This document shows positions 20,656-30,309 of a DNA stretch of 43,283 nucleotides, piece by piece; the first letter of the stretch is position 1, and each line of letters begins with the position of its first letter. This DNA comes from Gemmatimonadota bacterium. Lineage in GTDB: Bacteria > Gemmatimonadota > Gemmatimonadetes > Gemmatimonadales > Gemmatimonadaceae. A program made the translations under genes and the position numbers. The notes under the pieces were generated by a model. That model searched no databases and was not told the origin of the DNA. It saw only the letters and a program-made list of their open reading frames with translations. The DNA lies in the NCBI GenBank assembly GCA_016871915.1, contig VHBP01000019.1:1-43283 (forward strand), read 5' to 3'.

Positions 20656-22283
20656 ACGGTCTCCAGAGAGGGGAAATGGGACGGCGGCGAAAGATAGTCG
20701 AGGCGAAGGAACGAGTGCAGTGTGCTCTCGCCATGCGTACTGTCCATCGCCGACCGATCGATCCCCCGCCCGAGCGACGCCCCCGCCGAAAACACATCGG
20801 GGACGAGGGCCATCCAGGCACGCAGCACCGGATCGGGATCCGCCGGTGGGAGGATGCGAACGACACCCGTCATCGCATCGACCAGTGCGACCCCTGCCGA
20901 CCGGCGATAGCGGACGACCGTGCCGCGGTGGGGGAGCGGGGTGGCCAAGGGATACCATTCGCCCGCGACCTCGAGATCGACCACCCAGAGCGCACCTCCT
21001 TCACGGATCACGAGTCGAGGCATCGTCGCGGGACGGAGGAACGGGGCGACGCGCGCGATGCGGGACCACGGATTCGTGCCCACCAGAAGGCGATCACCCA
21101 TCGCGCCCCCATCCATCGCGAGGCGCGGGTTCTGCATCGCCCACGCCTGGCTGATGCGCTGCCCCCACGTCTCGAGCGCCGCGGCCGCGACCTGGCCCGT
21201 CGTGTCATGGACCACGCGGTATCGACCGCCGTCGGGGAGGATCACCGCGCGCGGTGGGATCAGCCGTCGCAGGGAGTCGAGCGCGATCGGGGCACGATCG
21301 GTGCCGGCTGCCACAGCGCCGCTGGCGCGGGCCGTGAAGCGCGCCCGGGTCGCCACATACGCGAGCTCACGATCGCGAATCCCACGCGTCGTCGCGCCCA
21401 AGCTCGGGGCGAAGGTCACGATCGCCAGTCGTCCTAACGGCCCGATCACGAGGAAGCTCAGGAGCAGACCGACCGCCACACGCGTGGCCCGCTGCCAGAC
21501 CGCCACGATGAAGACCCCCGCGGCCCCCGCCATCACGATCGAGAGCGTCAGGAGATACGGCAGGACCAACCGATGGTCGACCGCACCGAACCCCTCGGAT
21601 GCGCCACTCCCCGTGACGAGCACCTCGTACCGCGCCAGGCGCCAGTGCCACGCGAGGAGGAGCATCGCCACACCACCCAGCACCCCCAGATGCCGACGGG
21701 CCCAATCCGTGACCATGAGGCGTCCCTCACGCACACGGAGGCTCGGCGTGGCCGCGTAGAGCACGAGCGTGAACAGACTCGCGACCATGACGATGCGGAC
21801 GACCGTCTCCCAGAGCGCCCGCTCCACCGGGAACCCGATCAGATACCAGCCGATATCTCGCTCGAGAAAGGGATCGCTCTCGCCGAAGCGGACGCCATGG
21901 AGCGCAAGAAGTACCTGCTGAACGTCCAGATCGACGAGGGCGAAGAGGGCTCCGATCGCCACGGCGACGGCGGCCGCCCCGAGCGTGAGTAGCCGCATCG
22001 GGATCGCCTCACCGATGCGGAGGTTCCCGATCTGCCGCGGGAGCACCACGGAGACGATCGAGTGACGAACCCCGAGCAGATTCACGAAGAGCACGAGCGC
22101 GGCGACCGCCGCGACCAGCGTACGCAGGAAGAGGTCCATCGCGGTGAAGAGCCGCCAGCTGGGTCGCACACCGAGCGCCTCCGCCTGGGCGGCCCCCGCG
22201 ACCACTCCGGAGATCCCTCGCCCCACCGCGAGGGCAACGAGGAGCCCGAGGATCCACCGCCAGCGGCTGCGCCGCTGGGTCAT
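20652..22283 (-). CDS. Short UPF0182 family membrane protein
   Basis: Integral membrane protein of the uncharacterised UPF0182 (COG1615) family. Seven hydrophobic segments lie near residues 10-30, 48-72, 98-118, 158-180, 198-216, 239-263 and 268-290, followed by an extracytoplasmic domain. Family-like blocks are DPFLERDIGWYLIGFP (137-152), GIRDRELAYVATRARF (301-316), a VAPFLRP...LWVVDLEVAGEWYP block (412-445) and GVALVDAMTGVVRI (464-477) with DPDPVLRAWMALVPDVF after it. Usual members have about 900 residues; this has 543, apparently lacking much of the middle and the C-terminal third, without frameshift signs. It starts one base after manB and overlaps sucC. Function unknown. Confidence 0.75.
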   Translation of the reverse strand: MTQRRSRWRWILGLLVALAVGRGISGVVAGAAQAEALGVRPSWRLFTAMDLFLRTLVAAVAALVLFVNLLGVRHSIVSVVLPRQIGNLRIGEAIPMRLLTLGAAAVAVAIGALFALVDLDVQQVLLALHGVRFGESDPFLERDIGWYLIGFPVERALWETVVRIVMVASLFTLVLYAATPSLRVREGRLMVTDWARRHLGVLGGVAMLLLAWHWRLARYEVLVTGSGASEGFGAVDHRLVLPYLLTLSIVMAGAAGVFIVAVWQRATRVAVGLLLSFLVIGPLGRLAIVTFAPSLGATTRGIRDRELAYVATRARFTARASGAVAAGTDRAPIALDSLRRLIPPRAVILPDGGRYRVVHDTTGQVAAAALETWGQRISQAWAMQNPRLAMDGGAMGDRLLVGTNPWSRIARVAPFLRPATMPRLVIREGGALWVVDLEVAGEWYPLATPLPHRGTVVRYRRSAGVALVDAMTGVVRILPPADPDPVLRAWMALVPDVFSAGASLGRGIDRSAMDSTHGESTLHSFLRLDYLSPPSHFPSLETV

Positions 22284-22284
22284 C

Positions 22285-23667
22285 TTAGTGCCCGACGCCG
22301 GGCGTGACGTCGATCCCCTGCGCGGTCAGCCACGACTCGACCTCCGCACGAATCATCGCGAGGCGCTCGGCGGAATCGGCCTCGAAGCGCATCACGAGGA
22401 TCGGCTGCGTGTTCGAGCTCCGGATGAGCCCCCAGCCCCCCTCGAAGAGGATGCGGACGCCGTCGACATCAGAGACCTTGTAGCGTACCGCGAAGTGCGC
22501 GAGCGCGTCGCGGACCACCCCTTCCTTGCGATCATCAGCGCAATCGATGCGCAACTCGGGTGTCGAGACGAGGCGCGGGACGTCGGCGAGGAGCGCCTGC
22601 ACCGATTGCTTCGCATCGGCGATGATGCGCAGGAGGCGCGCCGCCGCGTAGAGCGCGTCGTCATGCCCGTAGAACCCCTCGGTGAAGAACATGTGGCCCG
22701 ACATCTCGCCGGCGATCGGGGCGTGGAGCGCCTTCATCTTATCCTTTATCAGGGAGTGCCCCGTCTTCCACATCACCGGCGTGCCACCCGCCTGTGCGAT
22801 CCCATCAGCGAGCGCCTGGGAGCACTTCACGTCGAAGATGATCGACTGGCCCTTCCCGGTCCGCGCCAACACATCACGGGCGTAGAGGAGGAGCAGATAA
22901 TCACCCCAGACGATCGTCCCATCCTGATCGACGAGCCCGATACGATCCGCATCGCCGTCGAATCCGATGCCGAGCTGGCTCCCCGTCTGGCGGACGACGG
23001 CGATGAGGTCCTGCAGGTTCGCCTCGACCGTCGGATCGGGATGGTGGTTCGGGAAGGTCCCATCGCTCTCGGCGAAGAGCATCGTGGCCTGTACGCCGAG
23101 GGCCTTGAAGAGCTGCGGCGCGACGATCGCGCCGGCCCCGTTCCCGCAGTCGATCACGATCTTCAGGTCATGGGGGAGCGGTCCGATGCGGTCGACGATA
23201 TCCGTCACATAGCGATCGACGATCGCCTCGTGGCGCACCGTGCCCTGTCCCGTCGGGAAGGCACCGGCGGTGATGAGGTCGCGCAGCCGCGTGATTCCCT
23301 CGCCATGCAGCGACCCGGTCCCGATGCAGCACTTGAAGCCGTTGTACTCGGGCGGATTATGTGAGCCGGTGATCTGGATCCCCGCCGCCACCGGGAGGTG
23401 GTGCAGGCTCCAATAGAGGAGCGGCGTCGGAACCTCGCCCACGTCGATGACATCCACGCCACTCGCCGTAAGCCCCTTCACGAGCGCATCGCGGAGCGCC
23501 CGACCACTCGGCCGGTTGTCGCGGCCGACGGCGACCGCACCCTGCACGCCGCGCTCGGCCATGATCAGCGGATAGGCGCGGCCGATGGCCTCCGCGGCCT
23601 CCACGGTGAGATCCTTGCCGTAGATGCCGCGGATGTCGTACTGCCGGAAGATGCCCGGCGCGATCAT
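22285..23667 (-). CDS. manB: Phosphomannomutase/phosphoglucomutase
   Basis: Alpha-D-phosphohexomutase of the AlgC/ManB type, interconverting hexose 1- and 6-phosphates for sugar-nucleotide and LPS synthesis. The phosphoserine is Ser102 in TGSHNPPEYNG; the metal loop DGDADR is at 237-242; sugar-binding GEMSGHMFF and the C-terminal phosphate-binding RSSNTQPILVMRFEA are intact. Length 460 aa is standard for the four-domain enzyme. The ATG overlaps the nuoN stop (ATGA). Which sugar it prefers, and so the symbol, is uncertain; the AlgC-like dual-specificity form is most likely. Confidence 0.93.
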   Translation of the reverse strand: MIAPGIFRQYDIRGIYGKDLTVEAAEAIGRAYPLIMAERGVQGAVAVGRDNRPSGRALRDALVKGLTASGVDVIDVGEVPTPLLYWSLHHLPVAAGIQITGSHNPPEYNGFKCCIGTGSLHGEGITRLRDLITAGAFPTGQGTVRHEAIVDRYVTDIVDRIGPLPHDLKIVIDCGNGAGAIVAPQLFKALGVQATMLFAESDGTFPNHHPDPTVEANLQDLIAVVRQTGSQLGIGFDGDADRIGLVDQDGTIVWGDYLLLLYARDVLARTGKGQSIIFDVKCSQALADGIAQAGGTPVMWKTGHSLIKDKMKALHAPIAGEMSGHMFFTEGFYGHDDALYAAARLLRIIADAKQSVQALLADVPRLVSTPELRIDCADDRKEGVVRDALAHFAVRYKVSDVDGVRILFEGGWGLIRSSNTQPILVMRFEADSAERLAMIRAEVESWLTAQGIDVTPGVGH

Positions 23668-25184
23668 GGTTGCGCGGGGATCGAGAGGAGCGTGGGATCG
23701 ACCGGATGCGGGGCGAACCCCGATCGCGCGGTGAGCGGGGTGATCTGGCCCGGGAGGATCCCGAGCGCGACGATCAACACCGCCGCCACCACGAGCACCG
23801 TACGGGTCAGCGGTCCGGCCGCCGGGATCTCCGGCGCGTCAGCCGCCCGCGGCTTCATGAACATCGCGCGGATGATCGAGAGGTAGTAGCCAGCGGAGAT
23901 CACCGAGGTTAGCACCACGATGACCGAGATCAGCACCAACCGGCCGGGGGAGGCGATCGCCGCCGAGAGGAGATACCACTTCGCGAAGAAGCCCATCCCA
24001 CCGAAGACCGGGAACCCAAGGAAGGCGAGGAGATAGATCGCCATCCCGACGGCCAGCCAGGGCCGCACCGTCCAGAGCCCCTCGTAGGACGCGATCGGCG
24101 CATCGGTCTCACCGACGGGCTGCATCGCCCCGACGACCGCGAAGGCGCCGAGCGTCGCCAGCGTGTACGCCATTAAATAGAAGGCCACCGCCCCGCTCGC
24201 GACCGCGGTCCCCGCCGTCACCGCGACGAGGAGATAGCCCGAGTGCACGATGCTCGAGTAGGCGAGCATCCGCTTGATGTTCGTCTGCGAGAGCGCGACG
24301 ACGTTGCCGACGACCATGGTGATGATCGCGACCCAGGCCACGGCGTTGGCCCACAGGCCATAGACGCTGTAGAAGGTCTCGTACCAGATGCGGAGGAAGG
24401 TCGCGAACGCGGCCGCCTTCACCGAGGCCGCCATGAATCCGGCGATCGGAGCCGGTGCGCCGTCATAGACATCCGGGGCCCACATGTGGAACGGCACCGC
24501 CGCGACCTTGAAGGCGAGGCCAATCAACAGGAGCCCCATCCCGATGAGGAACATCGGGTCCAGGGCAAGCGAATGGCGGATCAGGGCGGTCACGATCTCT
24601 TGAAGCCGTGTCTCGCCCGTAGCGCCATAGATGAGCGCCATCCCATAGAGCAAGAAGCCGGTCGCGAAGGCCCCAAGCAGGAAATACTTGAGCGCCCCCT
24701 CCGCCGCCCGCGCACTGCGGCGATTCAACCCGGCGAGCACATAGACCGCGACCGACATGATCTCGATCCCGAGGAAGATCACCATCAGGTCGCGCGCCGC
24801 CGCGAGGATCATCATCCCCGACGCCGCGAAGAGCACGAGCACATGCGACTCGGGATGCTTGATCCCGTCACGCGCATGCTGCTCGGTGGAGATCGCGATC
24901 GTCCCGAGCGCGCCGAGGAGGATCACGAGGTCCATCGTCCAGCGGAAGCCGTCCATCGCGATCGGACCATCGGTGACCGTCGCGCCACGCAGTGCGGTCG
25001 CGATGACCGACCCCATCGTGAGGACGACGAGCGCCATCGCGCCACGGCCGATGAGCCGCTGATGCGTATCCGACTCCGGGCGCCAGGCGGCGGCGAGGAG
25101 CAGGAGGATCGCCCCACCCATGAGGGTGAGATCCGGGAGGAGCGCCGCCAGCAGCTGCGACGGCACGGCAAGATCGTATGTCAT
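23664..25184 (-). CDS. nuoN: NADH-quinone oxidoreductase subunit N
   Basis: Antiporter-like proton-pumping subunit of the complex I membrane arm. About 14 hydrophobic helices are visible. Conserved charges include Glu141 (LGIEIMSVAVYVL), Lys226 (AFKVAAVPFHMWAPDVY) and Lys256 in the next helix. Length 506 aa is near E. coli NuoN (485). Start and stop overlap neighbours by 4 nt (ATGA with nuoM and with manB), so the mutase gene is tied directly to the nuo array. Confidence 0.97.
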   Translation of the reverse strand: MTYDLAVPSQLLAALLPDLTLMGGAILLLLAAAWRPESDTHQRLIGRGAMALVVLTMGSVIATALRGATVTDGPIAMDGFRWTMDLVILLGALGTIAISTEQHARDGIKHPESHVLVLFAASGMMILAAARDLMVIFLGIEIMSVAVYVLAGLNRRSARAAEGALKYFLLGAFATGFLLYGMALIYGATGETRLQEIVTALIRHSLALDPMFLIGMGLLLIGLAFKVAAVPFHMWAPDVYDGAPAPIAGFMAASVKAAAFATFLRIWYETFYSVYGLWANAVAWVAIITMVVGNVVALSQTNIKRMLAYSSIVHSGYLLVAVTAGTAVASGAVAFYLMAYTLATLGAFAVVGAMQPVGETDAPIASYEGLWTVRPWLAVGMAIYLLAFLGFPVFGGMGFFAKWYLLSAAIASPGRLVLISVIVVLTSVISAGYYLSIIRAMFMKPRAADAPEIPAAGPLTRTVLVVAAVLIVALGILPGQITPLTARSGFAPHPVDPTLLSIPAQP

Positions 25185-26767
25185 GGCTGGCCTCCGACCC
25201 GACGTGCATTCGACACGGCGACATCGACCGCCCGCACCAAGCGCGCGGCAGCCGCCTCGGTCTTCTGCAACACCGGCTTGGGATAGACCCCGAGCCAGAG
25301 GATCCCGATGAGGAGCGGGGTGATGAGCCCGATCTCACGCCAGTTGAGATCGAACCCCTTGAGGGCCTGATTCTCCAGCTTGGTGAGCGGGTTGTAGATC
25401 ACCCGCTGCACCGCCCAGAGGAGATACGCCGCCGCGAAGATCACGCTCGTCGCGGCGATGACCGCATGGACCGGCTGGGTGGTGAACGACCCCAGCAGCA
25501 CGAGGAACTCGCTCACGAAGCCATTGGTCCCCGGGACGCCGATCGAGCTCAGCGCCACGATGGTCAGCATCACCGCGAAGACCGGCATCACCTTGGCGAT
25601 CCCACCGAAGTCGGCGAGCTGCCGCGTATGGCGTCGCTCGTAGAGCATCCCGATCAGGAGGAAGAGCGCCCCCGTCGAGATCCCATGGCTGATCGTCACC
25701 ATGAGCGCCCCCTGCATCGCCTCGACCGTCATGGCGAAGATCCCGAGCATGACGAAGCCCAGGTGCGAGACGGAGGAGTACGCGACGAGCTTCTTCACAT
25801 CAGGCTGCACGAGGGCGACGAGGGCCCCGTAGACGATCCCGATCACCGCGAGCGCGAGGATCACCGCCCGCACCGTCGGGTGCATCGCGACCTCAGGGAA
25901 GAGCGGTACCGCGAACCGCACGAAGCCAAAGGTCCCCATCTTGAGCATGATCGCCGCCAGGATCACCGAGCCCGCCGTCGGTGCCTCGACGTGCGCATCG
26001 GGCAGCCAGGTATGGAAGGGCCACATCGGCACCTTCACCGCGAAGGCCAGCGCGAAGGCGCCGAAGAGCCAGAAGGCCCCCGTCACCTGCGTGGTCCGCG
26101 ACATCTGCAGGATCGCATCGTACGAGAAGGTCGGCGCCCCAGTCGACTCCCCTGCGAGCAACCCGAGCCAGACGATCGCCACCAACATGAGCAGCGACCC
26201 GACCATCGTGTACAAGAAGAACTTGAGGCTCGCGTAGAGCCGGCGCTGCCCGCCCCACACCCCGATGATCAGATACATCGGGACGAGCATGACCTCCCAC
26301 ATCACATAGAACAACACGAGGTCGAGCGCCATAAAGACGCCGAGCATCCCGGTCGTGAGGATCAGCAGCAGGGCGTAGTAGCTATGGGTCCGTTCACGGA
26401 TGCTGGTCCAGCTCCCGAGCACCGCGAGCGGCATCAGGAGCGTGGTGAGCAGCACGAGCATCAGCGCGATGCCATCCAGCCCGACGGTGAAACGGATCCC
26501 CCACTGCGGGATCCACGGGAGGTCGACGAGCCCCTGCCAAGCGAGGTTGTTCACGTCGACGCTCCACCAGAGCCCGAGCGAGAGCACCGCCTCGGCCACG
26601 AAGAAGAGCAACGCGGTCCGCCGCGCCTGCTGCATCTGCACGAGGGCGTCCTGCCCGCGCGCCCCGATCCCCTGCACCGCCACGGTGACCGCCCCGAGTA
26701 GCGGCAACGCCAACAACACGGGGAGCACCCACCCGTTGTAGCCCGTCCCTTGGAGCACTGCGTTCAT
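25181..26767 (-). CDS. nuoM: NADH-quinone oxidoreductase subunit M
   Basis: Second antiporter-like pump of complex I. Glu158 (YVMWEVMLVPMYLIIG) and Lys245 (FAVKVPMWPFHTWLPDAH) are the conserved proton-channel residues. I used the ATG at 26767 (MNAVLQGTGYNGWVLP, 528 aa); the open frame continues 40 codons upstream into nuoL without NuoM-like sequence. A TGAGG 10 nt upstream, formed partly by the nuoL stop, may guide initiation. The usual 14-helix length is present. Confidence 0.97.
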   Translation of the reverse strand: MNAVLQGTGYNGWVLPVLLALPLLGAVTVAVQGIGARGQDALVQMQQARRTALLFFVAEAVLSLGLWWSVDVNNLAWQGLVDLPWIPQWGIRFTVGLDGIALMLVLLTTLLMPLAVLGSWTSIRERTHSYYALLLILTTGMLGVFMALDLVLFYVMWEVMLVPMYLIIGVWGGQRRLYASLKFFLYTMVGSLLMLVAIVWLGLLAGESTGAPTFSYDAILQMSRTTQVTGAFWLFGAFALAFAVKVPMWPFHTWLPDAHVEAPTAGSVILAAIMLKMGTFGFVRFAVPLFPEVAMHPTVRAVILALAVIGIVYGALVALVQPDVKKLVAYSSVSHLGFVMLGIFAMTVEAMQGALMVTISHGISTGALFLLIGMLYERRHTRQLADFGGIAKVMPVFAVMLTIVALSSIGVPGTNGFVSEFLVLLGSFTTQPVHAVIAATSVIFAAAYLLWAVQRVIYNPLTKLENQALKGFDLNWREIGLITPLLIGILWLGVYPKPVLQKTEAAAARLVRAVDVAVSNARRVGGQP

Positions 26768-26777
26768 CGGCCGGGCC

Positions 26778-28967
26778 TCAGCGGAAGGAGAAGGCGGAGA
26801 GGATGGCGACCGCGCCGAGGACGAGCACCCAGGCATAGGTCCCCACGCGCCCGGTCTGCAGCTGGGATCCGACCCAGCCCAACCCACGCATCAGATACGC
26901 ACTGCCGTTCACGAACAGTCCATCGATGACACCGGTGTCGAGCCCCTTCCAGAGGACGGTGCGCGATACCCCGAGCGTCGGCTGGACGACCGCCCGGTCG
27001 TACGCCTCGTCGACATACCACTTGTTGGCGAGCGTCTTCTCGAGCCCCACCTCGGCCGGAGCCTCCGCGGCCGGCACCAGCGCCGCCGGCTTGCAACGAG
27101 TCCAGGCGAGGGCGATGCCGATCACCGCGATCGCGACCGCGGTCCCGATCAGGGCGTACTCCGTGGCATGCGAGAGGTGCGGGGTCTCCCCGAGCGTCAC
27201 CTGCAGCGTCGCCTCGCCCACCACCGGTTCGAGCCAGTGATGGAGGATCTCGGCCATCCCGCCCCCGAAGAGCTTGGGAAGGTTCACGAACCCACCGACC
27301 GCCGAGAGGATGCCCAGGACGACGAGCGGACCGGTCATGATCCAGGGCGCCTCCGCGAGATGCGGACGCTCCGCCTCCCCGGTGCGATTCGGGCCGTGGA
27401 AGGTGTAGAGCATCATGCGCGTCATGTAGACCGCCGTCATGAGCGCCGCGGCGAGCCCGAGCGCGTAGATGCCGTAGAGCACGACGCTCCCCGGGATCCC
27501 GAGCCAGGTCGCCTCAGCGAGGGTTGAGTGATGGGTCCGCGCGAAGACCGCCGCGAGGATCTCGTCCTTGGAGACGAAGCCCGAGAGCGGCGGGATACCG
27601 GCGATCGCCAGCGTCGCGATCCACATGAGGGTCGCGGTCACCGGCATGAAGGCCTTGAGCCCACCCATGTTCCGCATGTCCTGCGCGTCGGCATAGTTGT
27701 GCGTCGCGTGGTAGGCGCAGTGCATGGCGTAGATCACCGAGCCCGACCCAAGGAAGAGCAGCGCCTTGAAGAAGGCGTGGGTCATGAGATGGAAGACGCC
27801 CGCGGTGTACGCCCCGACGCCCACGCCGACGAACATGTAGCCGAGCTGGGAGACGGTGGAGTACGCGAGGACCTTCTTGATGTCCCACTGCTTGAGGCCG
27901 ATCGTCGCGGCGAAGACCGCGGTGAGCACGCCGACCACTGCGACGGTGAGCTGGGCCACCGGGGCGAGCGAGAAGAGGGTCGCGCTCCGCGCGATCATGT
28001 AGACGCCGGCCGTGACCATCGTCGCGGCGTGGATCAGCGCCGAGACCGGGGTCGGGCCCGCCATCGCGTCCGGGAGCCAGACGAAGAGCGGGATCTGCGC
28101 CGACTTGCCGGTCGCGCCGAGGAAGAGGAAGAGGCAGATCGCGGTGACGAGCGCGCCGCCGAAGACGAGCTCTGCGGCGCCGGCCCGGACCCCCTCATAG
28201 CTGAGGGTGCCGAGATTGGCGAAGAGCAAGAACATCGCCACGAGCATCCCGAAGTCGCCGATGCGGTTCATGATGAACGCCTTCTTGCCCGCGTCGGCGT
28301 TGGCCTGCTCGCTGAACCAGAAGCCGATCAGGAGGTAGGAGCAGAGCCCCACCCCTTCCCACCCCACGAACATCAGCGGGTAGCTGGCCCCCATCACGAG
28401 GATCAGCATGAAGAAGACGAAGAGGTTGAGGTACGCGAAGAAGCGCGGGTACCCCGGATCGTCCTGCATGTAGCCGACGCTGAAGAGGTGAATCAGTGTC
28501 CCGATCCCCGTGATGATCAGCATCATCACCATAGAGAGCTGGTCCAGCTGAAAGGCGACGTCGAGCGAAAGCGACCCGGTCGGCATCCACTGGAAGAGCG
28601 TCATCACGAAGGGCGCATGCATCCCCTCGCCCGCCCCGCGCATCGCGAAGAAGACGGCGATGGTCAGGCCGAAGGCCGCGAGGAGCACCCCCGGTCCGAT
28701 GAGCGAGACGAAACCGGCCGCCGGGTGACGCTCGGCATGGTGGCCGTCCTCATGCCCATGGTCGTGGTGCGCGGCAGCATGCCCGCCATGATCGCCGTGA
28801 TGATTCCCACCGGCGGAGGGATCCGCGGGCCCGGGCGTGGCTGCCGCATGCAACGAGAGGAACCCGTTGGCGAGGAAGCCCAGGAGCGGGAGCACCGGGA
28901 TCAGCCACGCGAAGCGCGCGACCGTATCGGCGAGGGGATGCCCCGTGGGGGGAAGATCGGTATGCAT
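26778..28967 (-). CDS. nuoL: NADH-quinone oxidoreductase subunit L, His-rich insert
   Basis: Distal proton pump of complex I, with the long lateral C-terminal helix. Glu204 (FVGWEGVGLCSYLLIGFW) and Lys288 (GKSAQIPLFVWLPDAMAGP) are conserved. The ATG at 28967 shares a base with the nuoK stop (TGATG) and gives 729 aa, clearly more than E. coli NuoL (613). Part of the excess is an insertion between the first two helices: residues 56-81 contain 11 histidines plus Asp/Glu and Gly, like a metal-binding loop. The same segment is not expected in NuoL and does not disturb the pump motifs. Confidence 0.97.
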   Translation of the reverse strand: MHTDLPPTGHPLADTVARFAWLIPVLPLLGFLANGFLSLHAAATPGPADPSAGGNHHGDHGGHAAAHHDHGHEDGHHAERHPAAGFVSLIGPGVLLAAFGLTIAVFFAMRGAGEGMHAPFVMTLFQWMPTGSLSLDVAFQLDQLSMVMMLIITGIGTLIHLFSVGYMQDDPGYPRFFAYLNLFVFFMLILVMGASYPLMFVGWEGVGLCSYLLIGFWFSEQANADAGKKAFIMNRIGDFGMLVAMFLLFANLGTLSYEGVRAGAAELVFGGALVTAICLFLFLGATGKSAQIPLFVWLPDAMAGPTPVSALIHAATMVTAGVYMIARSATLFSLAPVAQLTVAVVGVLTAVFAATIGLKQWDIKKVLAYSTVSQLGYMFVGVGVGAYTAGVFHLMTHAFFKALLFLGSGSVIYAMHCAYHATHNYADAQDMRNMGGLKAFMPVTATLMWIATLAIAGIPPLSGFVSKDEILAAVFARTHHSTLAEATWLGIPGSVVLYGIYALGLAAALMTAVYMTRMMLYTFHGPNRTGEAERPHLAEAPWIMTGPLVVLGILSAVGGFVNLPKLFGGGMAEILHHWLEPVVGEATLQVTLGETPHLSHATEYALIGTAVAIAVIGIALAWTRCKPAALVPAAEAPAEVGLEKTLANKWYVDEAYDRAVVQPTLGVSRTVLWKGLDTGVIDGLFVNGSAYLMRGLGWVGSQLQTGRVGTYAWVLVLGAVAILSAFSFR

Positions 28968-29260
28968 CAGCCCTTGAGCAGGTTGATGTCGTCGAGGTGC
29001 ACCGTCTGGCGATGCCGGAAGATCGAGATGATGATCGCGAGCCCCACCGCGGCTTCCGCCGCGGCGACGGTCATGACCATGATCACGAAGACCTGCCCCG
29101 TGGCCCCGTAGAGCGTGGAGAGCGCCACGAAGGTCAGGTTGACGGCGTTGAGCATGAGCTCGACGCACATGAAGAGGATGATCGCGTTCCGCCGGGTGAG
29201 GACCCCGACGACGCCGATCGTGAAGAGGACCGCGGAGAGGAGGAGGGACTCAGCGAGCAT
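28967..29260 (-). CDS. nuoK: NADH-quinone oxidoreductase subunit K
   Basis: Small three-helix membrane subunit of complex I, homologous to MrpC. The two functional glutamates sit in [12 protein letters not shown] and [11 protein letters not shown]. At 97 residues it is nearly the E. coli size (100). The start lies inside nuoJ, an 11-nt overlap, the longest overlap in this array. Confidence 0.97.
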   Translation of the reverse strand: MLAESLLLSAVLFTIGVVGVLTRRNAIILFMCVELMLNAVNLTFVALSTLYGATGQVFVIMVMTVAAAEAAVGLAIIISIFRHRQTVHLDDINLLKG

Positions 29261-29810
29261 CGGCCGCCCCCCGCTTCCGCCCGAGCACCACCGCCCCGGC
29301 GATCGCCGTGAGCAGCAGGATGGAGGTCAGCTCGAAGGCGAGTAGATGCTCACGGAAGAGCGCGTCGGCGATCGGGGCGATCACCCCGCCCGGCTGATCG
29401 ACCTGCGCCAGCGCCGCCGCAGCCTTCGGGGTGAGCTGCGCCGGAAAGCGCGCCCGCGTCAGCACCGCCACCTCGGCGAGCAGCGCGAGCCCCACCGCCC
29501 CCGCCGCGAGACGTCCCCCGTTCCCGCGGATGTCCGCCAGCTCGCTCGGATGCCCGAGGTTGAGCAGCATCACCACGAAGAGGAAGACCACCATGATCGC
29601 GCCGGCGTACACCAGGACCTGGATGGCCCCGATGAACTGCGCGTCGAGCATCAGGTAGAGCGCCGCGAGGCAGAACATGACGTTCACGAGCCAGAGCGCT
29701 GCCGCCACTGGGCTCTTCCGCGTCACGAAGAGCAGCGCCGAGGCGATCCCGATCAGCCCGAAGAGGTAGAAGTGGAACGAGTAGAACAGCGGGTGGAACG
29801 TGTTGTCCAT
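29250..29810 (-). CDS. nuoJ: NADH-quinone oxidoreductase subunit J
   Basis: Membrane subunit of complex I with five predicted helices; its third helix contains the conserved [20 protein letters not shown] region that forms the pi-bulge linked to coupling. The loop after helix 4 (about residues 118-150) is Ala/Pro-rich and variable, as usual. Length 186 aa matches E. coli (184). It begins one base after nuoI (TGAGATG). Confidence 0.96.
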   Translation of the reverse strand: MDNTFHPLFYSFHFYLFGLIGIASALLFVTRKSPVAAALWLVNVMFCLAALYLMLDAQFIGAIQVLVYAGAIMVVFLFVVMLLNLGHPSELADIRGNGGRLAAGAVGLALLAEVAVLTRARFPAQLTPKAAAALAQVDQPGGVIAPIADALFREHLLAFELTSILLLTAIAGAVVLGRKRGAADAR

Positions 29811-29811
29811 C

Positions 29812-30309
29812 TCACTCCCCTCGCGGGTCAGCGGGATCCCACAGGGTGCTCACGGGGTGGGTCTGCGCGGTCAGGCGCTCGAGGTCGTAGACGAACTGCG
29901 CCCGATTGAACTCGGCGTTCTCGTAGTGCCGCCCGAGATGGATCGCCTCTTCCGGGCAGACCTCCTGACAGTAGCCGCAGAAGATGCAGCGGAACTCGTC
30001 GATCTCGAAGACGAGGGGATAGCGATTCCCAACCTCGTCCTCGCCCGGCACGAGCTTGATGCAGTTCGCCGGGCAGACCGTCGGGCAGAGCCCGCAGGCC
30101 ACGCACTTGGCCTTGCCGTCCTCGGTGGTCAGCATGCGATGCGTCCCACGCCACCGCGGGGAGAGATCCCACTTCTCCTCGGGATACTGGATGGTGACGC
30201 GATGCGGGTCGACGAGATGCTTGAGCGTGAGGGCGAGCCCCTTCAGCGTGGCGCGCACATAGCTCACCTCACCGACGGGCCGCTCCATCACCTTCACGTT
30301 GATGGCCAT
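29812..30309 (-). CDS. nuoI: NADH-quinone oxidoreductase subunit I
   Basis: Ferredoxin-like subunit holding clusters N6a and N6b between the peripheral and membrane arms. Ligands are Cys69, 72, 75, 79 (CVACGLCPTVCP) and Cys108, 111, 114, 118 (CIFCGYCQEVCP). The ATG at 30309 shares one base with the nuoH stop (TAATG) and gives 165 aa (180 in E. coli); a longer open frame upstream overlaps nuoH and is not NuoI-like. Confidence 0.97.
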   Translation of the reverse strand: MAINVKVMERPVGEVSYVRATLKGLALTLKHLVDPHRVTIQYPEEKWDLSPRWRGTHRMLTTEDGKAKCVACGLCPTVCPANCIKLVPGEDEVGNRYPLVFEIDEFRCIFCGYCQEVCPEEAIHLGRHYENAEFNRAQFVYDLERLTAQTHPVSTLWDPADPRGE

